Assembly (NCBI GenBank): GCA_907163375.1
Contig: CAJQUW010016138.1
Span: 605,524 to 669,523 of the forward strand
Direction of reading: 5' to 3'
Source of the DNA: Prostheceraeus crozeri
Taxonomy: Eukaryota; Platyhelminthes; Polycladida; Euryleptidae
DNA: 64,000 nt
The position numbers and the translations under genes are program-made. Positions 1 to 11,400 of the stretch are shown here, one piece after another. Within the stretch, counting starts at the first letter, position 1. Every line of letters starts with the position of its first letter. The notes under the pieces were generated by a model. The model was not told where the DNA came from. It saw only the letters and a program-made list of their open reading frames with translations, and did no database searches.

Positions 1-244
1 CTAATGGTTTTTGAATTATATTTTGACAACATTTTTTCATACGTTTCTGATAAAAATAACTATTAACCATTTGGAGACAAGGACGAAAGATAGTTAGTTT
101 CATCAGAAACTTCAGGCAAAATGATGATAAAAATGCCTAAAAGAGAGTGTAATATTTCACTCAAGTTGCATGGATTTAACTCTATTTGGCCACGGCTTTT
201 CATTACACTCACTAGTTATTGTTCCTCGAACCGCGTGCTTGACT

Positions 245-480
245 TTAGATTGATGGTCGGCAAATTGGTGGTCACCGACTCACTGGCCAACTATGAGCCA
301 ACGCTAGGTCGATGGTCGGCAAATTGGTGGTCACAGACATACTGGCCAACTGTGAGCCGACGTCGGCTTTGGATCGCAATGCGACCATTCGCCAACCGTC
401 GCCATATCAGCGGCCACCGACTCACTGGACAACTGTCTACCAACGTCGGCAGAAAATCGATTTGGCCGATCGTGCGACCT
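245..480. repeat. degenerate minisatellite-like repeat
   Basis: About three imperfect units, spaced roughly 60 to 80 bp apart, share the core GGTGGTCACCGACTCACTGG followed by CCAACT and a GAGCCGACGTCGGC-like tail (near 265, 326 and 405). The first two units are the most alike. The block is locally GC-rich in an AT-rich setting. Small ORFs on both strands run through it, but their proteins are themselves repetitive and I regard them as by-products of the repeat. No element ends were recognised. Confidence 0.6.
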
Positions 481-499
481 CGAGCCGACGTCGCCTTTA

Positions 500-1190
500 C
501 CACAGGGAATTAGTCTTTATATACAGTTCATACAAAATCGGGAGTGACTTACCGTTCACTCTACCAGCAATCCTGAAGAAATCCTACGAAAAAATCACTA
601 TTTACATGGCTATTCACAGACAAATAGTACAGCTGATTTTCACCTATTTCATATTCGAGAACTACTTACAAATTATGATGAGACATGACGACATTGCATA
701 AAAGCAAGTTAAATAAATTGATACGTGTATAAAAAAATGACCTACTCACTCTATGGAACTACCGTAACACTCCCACCAACAACTCGGAAATGGTTAAAGT
801 CTCTTTCACATGCACGAGTTGTTCTATATACAAATTGGGTATAGGCCTATTTACAAACATAGAACATTTATTGACACATTGAATGTTCATGCACAAAAAA
901 TCAGTTGTTTATCTAGAAAGATCCGAATTCTAACGACGCGTTGATACATATACAGATGTATGATGCTTGATCAACATAGAAAAATATTCACATCTATGCA
1001 TAAACGCATGAATAATACTATACATCGGAAGACTCACCATACTTAGTTCATGGCTTAGTATTATTTTGTTCAAATAACAACAGTCAAAGATGTGCACAAT
1101 CTTCATAACTCATATGCTGCTATTTCAGATCACTGTGCTAATAATCAACAGAAGTCAAGAAAAGAGATCACTGGGACTCTAAAAGGAAAA
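500..1190. other. non-coding stretch, nothing recognised
   Basis: AT-rich sequence between the minisatellite and the end of the BEL/Pao remnant. It may include the 3' untranslated part or LTR of that retrotransposon, but no second LTR copy is present in the window to prove it. One TAGGCCTA-type motif lies near 842. Confidence 0.4.
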
Positions 1191-1804
1191 CTAGCTTTTG
1201 AACCTGCTCTCTCCTAAAATCGAAGATTTTCCTTGACGTACTACGCGAACTTTAACTGTACGAACAAGTCCATCAGAATCTTGAATTGTCTCCTCAACCT
1301 TTCCAAGAGGCCATTCATTCCTAGCAGCATCAGAATCCATAACGAGAACAATATCTCCCACCTTTATATTTCCGGCCTTCTCTTACCAGCATTTCCTTGT
1401 GTTCAAAGATTGGAAGTATTCTTTCCTCCATCGACTCCAGAATCGTTCAGTAAGATATTGAACACGACGCCAACGTTTACGGAGATGCAAATGCTTCTGA
1501 AAAAAAAATTTCCTGGTGGGGGCAATTGCACAGACCCTTTCATAGTTAGAATATGATTGGGAGTTAGAGGCTCTATCTCAGAACTATTCAAGAACTGTGA
1601 AGATAGAGGACGGCTGTTAGTAATAGCCATGGCTTCATAGAACAACGTTCGTAAAGAAGAATCATTCAGTCTACCAGATTGTAATTCAATGACACTGCTT
1701 AATATGCTTCTGATCGTTCGTATCTGCCTTTCCCAAACTCCACCTCTATGACTTGCATATGGAAGAGCATTGATGAAGGCATCAGCGGAAATATCATCTA
1801 ACAT
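1191..1804 (-). pseudogene. BEL/Pao integrase C-terminal part and DUF5641-like tail
   Basis: The minus frame starting near 1804 holds the integrase end motif ASHRGGVWERQIRTIRSIL, then a stretch on asparagine-rich element regulation of the kind NSRPLS and LTPNHIL, typical of BEL integrases. After a frame change near 1500 a second minus frame ends at the stop at 1191 and encodes a GDIVLVMDSDAARNEWPLGK segment, the classic DUF5641 motif. At the 5' side the ORF joins integrase N-core (DDISADAFINAL) directly to the C-core, so roughly the middle of the catalytic domain, including the expected second aspartate motif, is deleted. Non-functional. Confidence 0.88.
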
Positions 1805-2947
1805 TTCGATGTGTACGGCTCTCGAACATAGACAAGTAAAAAACTACACCGTACCTTTTATTAGTAATTCTTCCATTCTTAGTGAAGAAGTGACCGAGGC
1901 AGTCCATTCCACAATATAAAAAGGGTGGTGAAGCTTCAATTCTATCTGCAGGAAGAGCAGCCATTTTCTTTGTTTGCAAAGGACGTCGACACTTTCTACA
2001 TGTCACACAGAAATGAATGACACTCGAGACTAAGCTACTTGCGTTGAGAATCCAATATCCATTTGATCTAATTTCATTCTGTGTGATTCCACGACCTTGA
2101 TGTCTGACTCGGCAATGATAATGCAAACAAATCAGGCGAGACACATGGCTGTTCTTGTCAAGAATAACTGGATGCTGTACTTCCCTAGATAAAGATGAGG
2201 CACGAAGCCGACCACCAACACGTAAAATACCATGTTCATCAGTGAATGGATGAAGAGACTTAAGAACATCATTTTCTGTCAAGTCATTCTTTTGAGAAAC
2301 TTGAATGATAAAGCGAATAGCTTCATTCCTTTCTTCCATACCAGCAGGCAAATCACTTTTCCTGCCTTTAGCTCTTCTCTTGAGACGTGCAATGGCCCTT
2401 ACTAGAGAAGACCAATCAGAAAATTCGCTAAAGACAGAAATGATCGCTGACTCGGACGACTTAGTAGCAGTGTGTGCGACACTCTTTCTTACTTCTGGAT
2501 CCTCTACAAGTACAGAGAAACGTTGACTCGATTGCTTAGAATATGGAATCTCAGGTTCCCAAGGAAAAGCAGGGCCTGTAAACCAATCCGAATCTCTCAT
2601 TTCAATTGCAGAAAAGCGTCGAGAAGCATATTCAGCAGGATTCGATTTGGTATCCACATAATGCCACTGAGAAACATCGGAAACTTCACGTATAGCCTGA
2701 ATTCGATTGGCTACAAACATATGAAACCTGCGAGAATCATTCGCTATGTATCCTAAGACAACTTTTGAGTCTGTCCAAAATACTTCATTATCAATATGCA
2801 ACTTCAATTCTTTTCTCAAAACCTTGCTTACTTTCACTGACGCAACTGCTGAAAACATGGTATTGTAGTGAATTTCGTGGGAGCAACTTTGGACTTTCCC
2901 ATCAGCAATGCACAATGCACTTTGTCGTCATAATCAATGAATCTGAT
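1794..2947 (-). pseudogene. BEL/Pao RNase H and integrase zinc domain
   Basis: The 373-codon open frame 2915-1794 contains an RNase H region with FWTDSKVVLGYIAND, then a long linker, then an HHCC integrase zinc domain (HYHCRVRHQGRGITQNEIR and CVTCRKC), and the start of the integrase core (GMDCLGHFF). Upstream of about 2850 the reading moves to another minus frame that contains the YIRFIDYDDKVHC segment of RNase H, showing a small indel. The start at 2915 is therefore only the first methionine after the lesion, not a genuine start. The frame is interrupted upstream by the inserted element whose duplicated target is at 2948-2955. Confidence 0.88.
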
Positions 2948-2955
2948 ATAAGAAC

Positions 2956-4021
2956 CAGTGGCGTCGCGTGCTCCCAGACTACAGGCCTTCGCTCGGCATT
3001 GGAATACTATTTCTATACTAGACCGTTTCATAACATTAATTTTCATAAAAGATGAATTTTTAATAACAATTTCCCGAACATTTTTTAATGCCAAGTGCAC
3101 ATGAGAAGCTGATTGCTCATGTCACCTAACCGCCTTACTCAGGGAGCTGAGATTACTATATCCCCTCTCTGTTCAGACCACATCTTCTCGAGAAAAAAGG
3201 AGGAAGGGAAACTGTTTCTTGCGTTTCTTACGGCTGGTCAGCCACTCATGTGTTTGAACTTTGATGCATTAAAATGCCTTGTGTATTTTTTATTTCTTTC
3301 TCTGTGAGTACTTTCAATTTTTAAATCAGGTGTTGGCCTACCTTGCTTGACGACTCATCTTTTCAGTATACTCCCTTCGGACGAAAGGCGTGATGCGTGA
3401 TTAAGAGCTCATCTACAGTACTAAACATAGCGTCACATCAATCACGCAAAAACAAATCATGGAATTCTACGGAATCTGGGTGTTCGAGTCAGATGCATTA
3501 CTCTGCACTCATTGGCGAACTCTCATCATCTGATCAGTCTTATCTGAACGTCAGTCAGCTGCTATTGTTGACGTAGTGGCCTCTCCGACGAGAAATGAAG
3601 GACAGGAACAATTGGGTTGCGCTTCCCTTTCTATATTTAGGTACCGAGCCTCGATCAAGAATAACGGAGAATTTCATTGTAAAAATTGGAGAAGGCAAAG
3701 CATTATGTCTATCGGAAAAGCCAATATTGGTGCGGGCGAGTGCGCTTGCTGCACGCACACGCACGCAACTCTCTTTCGCTCCGTCTGAACACACGACTAG
3801 CATGTGTGTCTAATCGTTAGAAGAAAACAGCTGTGATTCGTGCACGCGCACCAAGACTGTTCACTCTAAGGTTGAACGTCTGATTTTGAGACGGACAGGT
3901 ACCACGAGAAGCTATTGAATTTAAATGAAATATAATGAATGATTACTTTTCATTATAAATGTTGGTAAATTATTATTTAGGATGCGCCGAAGGCCTCGCA
4001 GGTACGGAGAAGACGCCACTG
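2956..4021. mobile_element. hAT-like non-autonomous DNA transposon with 8-bp TSD
   Basis: The two ends are inverted copies of CAGTGGCGTC, and similarity continues inwards (GGCCTTCG is shared). Directly outside lie two perfect copies of ATAAGAAC, at 2948-2955 and 4022-4029. An 8-bp duplication with CAGTGGCGT-type termini fits the hAT superfamily. The 1,066-bp interior contains only short ORFs without transposase similarity that I can see, so it is probably a deletion derivative or MITE-like passenger moved by another copy. Removing it with one target copy reconnects the BEL RNase H frame across the site. Confidence 0.88.
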
Positions 4022-4029
4022 ATAAGAAC

Positions 4030-4745
4030 ACTGGCCGTATCCCATCAAACTGGCATCAGAAAAATGATGCAATTTGGTGAGCTTGACACCAGCATTAAGT
4101 GGAGAAATACATCGCGGAATTCGAAGCGTGGATATATTTTCAAATTCAGATATTCATTGCTTTCACTTATCTTGAAATCCCAAAGGCATGCTTTCGTCCC
4201 AATCAGTGCCACTACGACATAGATTCTGCAAGATTGCCTTGCAGCGAATTACAAAAGGAGAAATAAACCCAAGTGGATCGCAAACTGAGGCAACTGCAGA
4301 CAGTACTCCTCTTCTCGTCAAATCAGTCAATTTCATCCTGTAGATGGAACATAAAACAATCTTCAACTACATTCCACTGAATGCAGGTGTTGAAGAAACA
4401 AGTGGGGAATCGGAGTTGATGCTAACCTTTTGGGCAGAGGAGCCACAATCTTTCTCAGGAAGCTCATCTAAAACCTCTTTGCAATTCGACACGAACTTAT
4501 GAAGACGAACGCCACCACGTTCACAGAACAGTCTGGCTTCATTTGCTATTTGAACAGCCTTCTCTGCAGTTTCAACACTCAACAAGCCGCCATCAACATA
4601 AAAGTTGGACACAATGAATTCTGTTGCGAGTGGAAATTCACTTTCATGAAGGTGTTTCAATGCAAAATTCGAGCAACCGGGCGATGAAGCTGCCCCAAAA
4701 AGTCTGCCATCAGAATTTTCAAGAAAGTTAAGACCTCTTAAAGAA
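4030..4745 (-). pseudogene. BEL/Pao reverse transcriptase palm fragment
   Basis: Minus-strand ORFs 4660-4367 and 4366-4163 together cover the second half of the RT. The first contains FYVDGGLLSV, which occupies the YVDD catalytic position but has glycine in place of the second aspartate, then a helix region ending in a lesion. The second has LTRRGVLSAVASVCDPLGF, the BEL connection motif with DPLG. The sequence RLFGAASSPGC just upstream (about 4715-4680) continues the same RT. At least one frameshift and a stop lie between the ORFs near 4367. The altered YVDD motif alone would abolish polymerase activity. Confidence 0.88.
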
Positions 4746-4784
4746 TTTCCGCATTATAAACCTGTTGAATTTCGTATTTTAATT

Positions 4785-5475
4785 TTGTATCTAGGTCCCG
4801 TTATTTTGAAAAATGTACTACCATTTGAATTCTATTCTAATTTTCTGTCACTACATTATGCAATATATTGTTTCTGTTCCCCTACATATTGTCGCTTATT
4901 GTATTCCGAAGCAGAAGAGTGTATTGAAAGATTCAGTGAATCGGCAGAGACATTATTCTGTAGGCGATTACAAACCTATAATACTCATATCATACGGCAT
5001 CTGCTGGAGTTCGTGAAAATGTATGGTTGCCTTGATCTTTGGTCATCATTTGTATATGAAAACTATCTCGGTCTCATGAAACGGCGATTGAAGTGCACTA
5101 GTGGAATGATGAAGCAAACTATTAATAATCTCAATATTATGACTCGTATTTTTTCTGAAGGGCAAAGTTTCAAATTTACGTACACATGCGACTTTCCTAA
5201 TAATTGTGCTATATTGGAAGATCAAACCATTATCATTATCACAAGTGTAGCAGAAAATGGTTTCATAAGTGGCTTTAAATTGTGTTTCTCTCACGATCTA
5301 TATGACTGACTATCCTTATCCTTCAGTCAATTTGAATATTGGATTTTATCGACAAACGAACAGTCAAATACGCAATGTAAATGCCCTTGGTAAATGTATT
5401 GTGATACCATATCCCAAGGATTTTTTTCTCGTTGTACCTTTGGTCAATTCTGAGTGTTACGTCAATTAGTTATTT
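4785..5475 (+). pseudogene. DNA transposase-like C-terminal fragment (CACTA-like family, tentative)
   Basis: A 174-codon plus-strand frame contains YNTHIIRHLLEFVKMYGCLD followed by SSFVYENYLGLMKRR. This histidine-rich helix plus F-x-x-EN arrangement is the C-terminal part of large transposase-like proteins that I know from invertebrate genomes and that resemble the tail of plant CACTA proteins. The glutamate of YEN is a candidate catalytic residue. Coding continues in another frame after about 5300 (DYPYPSVNLNIGFY), so there is a frameshift near the end. The N-terminal two thirds are missing. Family assignment is from memory of motif layout, not from a search. Confidence 0.55.
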
Positions 5476-6300
5476 TTTTTTGACATCTGAGCTTCTATGA
5501 ACGATTACTGTATTATGTGTAGAATTGCGAGCTGCATCGCTGACTTTCTGACATTCACGGCATGTAATTGACATAAAAGAAATTGATAAACAATTGCTCT
5601 CCTTGAATTCTCAGACATGTACTCTTTTTATGAAACCTGAACAGTGACCGCGGAACGTCATTTGAGATGAGGGGGTCACAGAATTTTAGGGGAAGTATGA
5701 ATAACAAAATTTTGTTGTTTTGTGAAGTGCCGCAGACTAAACCTTAAAAATTTTAGGAGTATGCCTAGTAAAGGTTTGATACTTTCTTAAAACGCCATAG
5801 GCGACGAAATTTTCCGTATTTGAAGGATATGGCGAGTAAATGTTGATGCTTTTAACCCTCATCGGATCAGCAAAATCAGCCATCATATTCGGTCCACCTC
5901 TACATATGTAGTCATATTTTGTTTCGCTGTATTTTTTACTTCCATCAAAGGAAATAAATGCTTTATTACTCATTTATGATCACTTTAATCAAATTATCTT
6001 ATAAATGCATTTATTCGAGCCTTTCCAATACCAAAAATATAATACAAATAGAGCAAGCAAATAAAAAAATTGTGAAAAATCCGGGTTTTGGAAATTTTTT
6101 AAGTTGAAAACAAAATGATTCATTTTTTCACGATAAATCACACTAGTGCTCAGTTGATTACTCAAAGTAATTTCAAAAAGGCATTATTGTACATCACTTG
6201 ATATATAATAACAAATTCAGTACTGTAAAATTGATACTAAAGATCTAACAAGCTTTAGATTAGAGCTGTACTACTTATAATGTACTACTGCTGACTGCTG
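5476..6300. other. AT-rich non-coding stretch
   Basis: No recognisable gene. One 78-codon minus ORF (5973-5737) begins with MSNKAF and has a composition that could be coding, but I recognise no domain. Otherwise the stretch holds poly-T and poly-A runs and no paired repeats. Confidence 0.4.
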
Positions 6301-6329
6301 AATACGAGTATGCAAGTAAAGTATGTATG

Positions 6330-6960
6330 TTTTCTACAAGAAGGCTGGTCATCACCAACACGTTCTTGTTATTGTTTGGAGAGATGCTCATGGTTCCACA
6401 CATCGCGTATGTCATGGGCAGGGGAACCTTTAGCTGTTTTCATTTTGCGTGGGACGTCACGTCGCGGAGATATGATTGTCCCAGTAACGGTGAAGCCTTT
6501 CTACAAAAGATCCTCACACAAGGTTAAGGAAGTAAAATATCGATCAACGAAGACGTTACGATCAGATTGAGAACATGGCTCTGTCAAATTCATAAAAATT
6601 GACATTGCTAAACCAGTAGCCCTGACTCCGTCATAAGGGAAAGCGTTCAGGGCATATCCATTCTTTGCATCACATAACCAGAAGACTTTGACACCATATC
6701 TGGCAGGTTTCTGTGGCTTATATGCCCTACCAATCCACGGTAGGCATAGAGTTGTTCGTAGACAGTGATGGGAAGGGCATGTAATACCGTCGCAGAAGCT
6801 GTTATGCAAGCGTACATCCAATTCGCCATCACTGGCCTGTTCATAAACATCCGGATCAGGATTGTCACTACATGTAGTTCTAAGGCTTCAGCTTCCTCCT
6901 CTTCTGAATCACTCATCTCATCGTCCTCATCTTCTGTGTCATGTTGTAGAGCTATGTAGT
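6330..6960 (-). pseudogene. piggyBac-type transposase fragment
   Basis: On the minus strand an acidic serine-rich N-terminal patch (MSDSEEEEAEALEL, near 6916) is followed in another frame by KPQKPARYGVKVFWLCDAKNGY and then RNVFVDRYFTSLTLCEDLL, which match the conserved DDE_Tnp_1_7 segments of piggyBac transposases (KPAKYGIK-type and DNFFTS-type motifs). After a stop at 6501 the frame continues with KGFTVTGTIISPRRDVP, again as in piggyBac. Most of the catalytic domain between the acidic start and the KP motif is deleted, and two or more frame changes are present. No TTAA-flanked ends were found. Confidence 0.82.
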
Positions 6961-7861
6961 CGTTGAACTATCTCATCGAGCGTCGGTCGCATATTTCCCG
7001 ATGATTTGAATTTGAATAAACTGACCCGCGTCATCTCAGTGTACTATTTTCCTCATCACTCGTGCCATCAATCAATGCTCGTCTGAATTCCCAGTTCCAA
7101 TTCGGTCACTAACTTTTGTAAAGTGACGAAATGTTCAACTCTAGCATTGATACTAACTAATATCCTATACACGTTGTTCAGTGCAAGGGAGAGGCCGCAG
7201 ACTTTTCACAGAATAGGTAAGAAACAGTTACTACGAGACTATGACGTAATAAGCTAACTCTCCTCTGTGATGATTCAGGAATGGATTTTGGCCGGATTTG
7301 AAAAAAAATCTGGCTCCAGCCGGTTCTGGGGAAGGTGTCGAATCCGACCTGAATTCCGACCGGGTTTGAAATCCGGTGTACCCCTACTAATGATTCTGAT
7401 TCTAAACAGCACAGTTCAAAAAGAAATATTGAGATCTGTGATACTCTTGGGAGCCGCAAACATGTTTCATGATTAATACCAATTCAAAGATCTATATTAA
7501 ATTTCTAACAGCTTCTGAATTTAAGAACTTCGCAGACGTGCATGTACGTACAACCTTGAAATACTTCTGGAGTTAAAATAGCACATAATGTACTATGCAT
7601 GTTTTAAATTGATGTAAATTAAATGTAAATCTTAAGTCGAGCAACCTGCGTATGTTAAATGAAAAAGTAATATTGAGATCTGTGATACTCTTTGTAGCCG
7701 CAAACATGTTTCATGATTAATACCAATCATCAGTACGACATACCCTATACTAATAATACTAGTAATGACTGCACTTTTTTTTAGCTGAACAATATGTCAT
7801 TTGTTTCATGGGAAATATGACTTTATTGCCTTCATAGCCTTCATAAAATTTACTTTTCCAG
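6961..7861. repeat. non-coding stretch with a duplicated ~60-bp block
   Basis: Two direct copies of a block beginning TATTGAGATCTGTGATACTC and ending CATGATTAATACCAAT occur near 7427-7487 and 7671-7731, about 245 bp apart, with few differences. The intervening and preceding sequence (including a GGATTT/GGCCGG-rich patch at 7260-7380 that ends in GTGTACCCCTACT) looks like degraded repeat sequence. No gene was recognised. Confidence 0.6.
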
Positions 7862-8216
7862 ATGGTGAACTTTGAGGAGATAGTTTCAGCCCTAATTTAT
7901 TTTCTAAAGGAAAAATCCGTGTCAATTTACCCCACTGACGAGTTATCGGGATGAAACACCAAGATTTTTGAGGAACACATGAATGGTTCGAGAAAGCAAT
8001 TGTTAGTGGATGTTGAAGGTGAAATCACTAAAGTACTTTTGCTTCAAATAAGTACACAAATCCTGGGATGATGTGCACGATGGAGATCAGCACGAGTTAG
8101 TCGATACAAGAACTTTCGTGTACGAAATGAAGCAACAAAAGATACATATGGAAGAAATCCGTCAACACATTCAGCCGCTTCGACCGAAATCCAGACAGAA
8201 GTTACCATCTAAGAAG
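7862..8216 (+). pseudogene. first recognisable exon(s) of a DUF4806-like gene
   Basis: ATG at 7862 opens a frame whose product has a short hydrophobic beta-rich start (VSALIYFLKEKSVSIYPTDE) like the N-terminal module seen in DUF4806-type proteins. The frame meets TGA at 7952-7954. A later frame in the same block encodes SWDDVHDG and then PLRPKSRQKLPSKK, and stops exactly at a splice donor, AAG followed by GTGAGA at 8217. It joins in phase 0 to the acceptor TATTTCAG at 8598. At least one stop plus a frame change make this a damaged exon, or two exons with an unseen intron. Homology is weak here; splice phase with the next exon is the main support. Confidence 0.45.
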
Positions 8217-8280
8217 GTGAGAAAATTAGTGTAACAATCTCTAGACATATACATCTACACATATATCTCTAGCATATACA

Positions 8281-8299
8281 TATATATATATATATATAG
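8281..8299. repeat. (TA)n microsatellite in a short intron
   Basis: A simple TA run lies in the inferred 382-bp intron 8217-8598. No other feature was seen there. Confidence 0.9.
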
Positions 8300-8598
8300 T
8301 ATACAAGCAAGCTTACATGTAGTACTAGGCCTATAATGTAGTTGCTAGATAAACTCATAATACATGGAAATTCGAACACACATTGTAGATCTTGACACGC
8401 TGAATCCAAATATCGATTTTTAAGTGGTATATTTTCACATTCGATTTAAATCGACGCAACTCTAAATATCTTAAACCTTTATGACGTATGTTTTGCGCTT
8501 TCAATCCATTGTTGCCTGAAATATTCAGATGACACTAAATATTTGGGTATTATGATTTGTATTTCCGTTGACGTAATGAGGATTTCATTATATTTCAG

Positions 8599-9152
8599 GT
8601 TTTCCTCCCACAATCTGAAGATAGTGTATATGAGACTGACACCCCGTCCGTCTTCGATGCGGAATCTCGACCAATCTTCGATGGATCAAGATCGCCTATG
8701 AAGGAAGCTCCTCGACGTCCTTTACTAATGCCACCCCTTATACCAAAGGATAAATGGCAGCCAAAACATACATCTTCTCCAAAGATAAGACATTTGTCAG
8801 GTGCACAATTACTATCGACAGCATCACCAGTGTTTTCAGATGGAGACATATCCGACATCCAACTTCCCACCACCTCTGACCAACGGGGTTACAATCAATC
8901 TCCCAATGATGATGTGTCACTTCAGGTGCTGAGAAGGAAACTTGAGAAGTCTTTTGGACATTCCTTGGACACTTCATAAGGTTCTGTTAACATGCAACTG
9001 CTAATTTATCGACAAAATGTCAAGATTTTGTCAGAGATGGCATACTTGAGACAAAAATGCTCAATCACAACTACTGCAGTCAATCTACATCCTGAGCACA
9101 TCTTAACACGGGAGGAACTTGGTCTTCCCCTCAACTCCGTCGATTCTTTCAG
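8599..9152 (+). pseudogene. middle exon of a DUF4806-like gene, one in-frame stop
   Basis: The exon is bounded by the acceptor ATTATATTTCAG (ending 8598) and the donor CAG/GTAAGA (intron starts 9153). A single frame starting at 8599 runs through the whole exon except for TAA at 8977-8979, which could derive from CAA by one C to T change. The encoded protein is proline- and serine-rich and low in complexity at first, then has a probable short helix (LSEMAYLRQKC) and ends with LTREELGLPLNSVDSF, the LPL-x-S/T lead-in that precedes the DUF4806 core in this family. Frame and phase match the exon at 21180. The three-exon model needs transcript support. Confidence 0.6.
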
Positions 9153-9170
9153 GTAAGAAAGATATCTTAG

Positions 9171-9320
9171 TAATCGTTAGAGGATAATTTGGTAAAACTA
9201 TCATAGATAGAAAGGTATCATTAACAAAGATATGCCCGAAGGCTTTAGCCCGAGGGCATATCTATGTTAATGATACCGAGATATCAACGATAGATTTGCC
9301 AAATTATCCTCTAAGCAATT
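9171..9320. repeat. long hairpin (inverted repeat, ~75-bp arms)
   Basis: Positions 9171-9244 and 9246-9320 are imperfect reverse complements with almost no loop. The tip is CCCGAAGGCTTTAGCCCGAG. It sits about 150 bp upstream of the Crypton-like ORF start at 9469, inside the large intron. A hairpin with a similar GC-rich tip occurs near the start of the second Crypton ORF at 61468-61562. Confidence 0.85.
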
Positions 9321-9468
9321 TAGAGAATGTCTGTCTTATTTATATGCATTTGTAAGAATTACCTAGGGATTTCTTGCAATCTAATAACTGATCCTAGAAA
9401 TTTTGTTTATGGTATTCAAACTTCGTTTGCAATGATTCCATTTGAGATCACATCATTCATATTGAAAC

Positions 9469-11002
9469 ATGTCTCTATCTAACGAATTGTTTGATGATGA
9501 AGATTTTAACACACTTGACGAATTTTTGGCGAATTACGATTTTTCAACGAATACAACTTCAACAACTCTAAATCTGAACACCATAGTCCAACAGTAGCAA
9601 TCATCCTCAATATTTACACTGCTCAACTTAGAAAATGAACAATCAAGGACATCACGAAATGAATTACCATCCTCCATCTCTGATATTGATTTAAGAATAG
9701 AAAAACAAACTCCACAAAAAACATTAAGCAATGCTAAATGGGCATGTGGAACCTTCAACCAGTGCGTCCGAGAACGAAACGAACACATTTTGGCAAGTAA
9801 TTCAGAAGCCTTGATGTTTCTATCTGAGAATGGACATTCGTCTCTCAAAGATGTAACAAAAGTCAATCTTAATTCGGCATTGAAGTTTTTTGTGTTTGAA
9901 GTGCGAAAAAGAAATGGTTTGAAGTATCCGAGCGAGTCTTTAAGACAACTTATTAACGGTATAAATTATTGGCTTCGCAAAAAAGAAAAGAAAAACTGGA
10001 ATATATTTACGGACTCCGACTTTGAAGATGCTCGAAACCGCTAAGGAAGGAAACGATGAACAGCCGAAAATAGCGGTATCTATAACAGAAGAACAGGAGG
10101 AAGATCTATGGAACAGATTTTATCTTGGGGACGATAATCCGAAGAAGCTGAATCGCACTTTGCTCTATTTGCTTTCAAAGCATTGTGGATTAAGAGGAGG
10201 AGCTGAATTACGACAATTATCATATGGAGAAAATGGCAATCTAAATCTTGTTCAGTACAAAACAAACATTGAAATCTTGGAGTATTATAAAAACACATCA
10301 AAAACCAACAATCATGGCCTAAAGCATCATCACATCGAACCAAAATCTGTGAGAATCTGGCCGTCAGAAAATACCAATCGTTGTGTGATAAGACTTTATA
10401 AGAAAATGATAAATCTCAGACCAGCTACATGCAATACACAAACCTTATTTCTGCAACCACATCCGCACCACACAGCCACCAAATGGTATAATCCCATACC
10501 CATGGGTCACAATACATTGTCTTTGACTATTCGATCACTCATGGAAGCGGCTGGATTTGACGGAAATTACCCCAACCAAAGTGGAAGACGAACAGCAGTT
10601 ACAAGAATTATTGAGAAAACAGGAGACAAGAAACTAGCTAAGAAAATATCCGGCCATCGTAGTGAATGTATTGACGTATACGATGAGGTATCGGACAAAG
10701 GAATGCGATTAGCTTCGAATGTGTTATCTAATCAAGTGAATAACTCAAACATAGAATGCAACAACACAATAACAACAATTACTGATACTGTAACAACAAA
10801 TACTATTGAACAATCTGTCGGCGGACCCACCACTTTGAATGATCTAAAAGATTTCTGCAAAGAATTGAAAATTTCTCCAAAAAGAATAAGTGTACACAAC
10901 TCTGATGGCTCATCTCTTGAGATGAACTTTTCATTTATGATATTAAAGATGATTTGTTTTCTGCATGGACTTCTAAATAAAAGACCAAAAATAAACAGGT
11001 AG
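9469..11002 (+). pseudogene. Crypton-like tyrosine recombinase, TAG plus one frameshift
   Basis: The ORF opens with an acidic N-terminus (MSLSNELFDDEDFNTLDEFL), crosses TAG at 9595-9597, and in the same frame gives a core-binding domain (VRKRNGLKYPSESLRQLING). Near 10022 the frame changes, then 326 codons encode the catalytic domain. Visible active-site elements are the first arginine in KHCGLRGGAELRQL, the second box in NQSGRRTAVTR, GHR in KISGHRSECID and the likely nucleophile tyrosine in DVYDEV. The usual histidine of the NHS-x-R box is glutamine here. The expected activity is DNA cleavage and strand exchange through a tyrosine-DNA bond. The two lesions make this copy inactive unless spliced or frameshifted. 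Confidence 0.8.
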
Positions 11003-11096
11003 ACTAAGTTGAATTAAATCATATGATCACAGTCAAATTATTTAGAAGTCCATCGTTTATGTTATTTCATCTTATTAAGATGAATTGTTCATCTTA

Positions 11097-11400
11097 TAAT
11101 TGTAGCCTACTCCTGGATATCGTTGCACTGCACATGTTAAAAAATCTAGGAATCGATGAGTAACGATGTAAATTCATGTAAAAATAGCGATGATATTATT
11201 ATAGTATTATAATTATATAGATTATTAAATATAGATCATATAAAATTATATACTATTATAGCATTATAGATATAATATTATTATCGCTATTTTTACATGC
11301 ATTTAATAGGCCTATATCGTTACTCATTGATTCCTAGATTTCTTAACATGTTCAGTGCAATGATATCTAGGAGTACAATTACTGCTATTTTGCGTGCATA
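11097..11400. repeat. AT-rich long palindrome at the 3' side of the Crypton
   Basis: Arms of roughly 120 to 140 bp (about 11099-11220 and 11262-11400) share ACATGTTAA, AAATCTAGGAATC, TGAGTAACGAT and ATGTAAAAATAGCGAT in inverted order around a very AT-rich centre. The right arm carries a TAGGCCTA-type insertion absent from the left arm. Probable cruciform or hairpin structure; part of the mobile element. Confidence 0.85.

Larger units (their letters stand above)
1191..4745 (-). mobile_element. BEL/Pao LTR retrotransposon remnant (pol), minus strand
   Basis: Reading the minus strand from 4745 to 1191 gives the BEL/Pao pol order: reverse transcriptase palm, connection, RNase H, integrase zinc domain, integrase core, then the DUF5641-like tail that follows integrase in this superfamily. 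The copy is dead. There are frameshifts near 4370 and 2850, an internal deletion in the integrase core near 1800, and a hAT-like insertion at 2956-4021. The N-terminal gag, protease and early RT are missing. No LTRs were identified. The family call rests on the DPLG motif, the RNase H pattern and the GGVWER motif. Confidence 0.9.

Noticed and set aside
7255-7380. hAT-like terminal motif GTGTACCCCTACT with a GGCCGG-rich patch
   Set aside because: No inverted partner or target duplication was found, so it is left as an unclassified repeat.
8980-9025. A micro-intron that would skip the TAA at 8977
   Set aside because: The available GT...AG pair would remove only about 40 bp and does not remove the stop itself. 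A nonsense change fits better.
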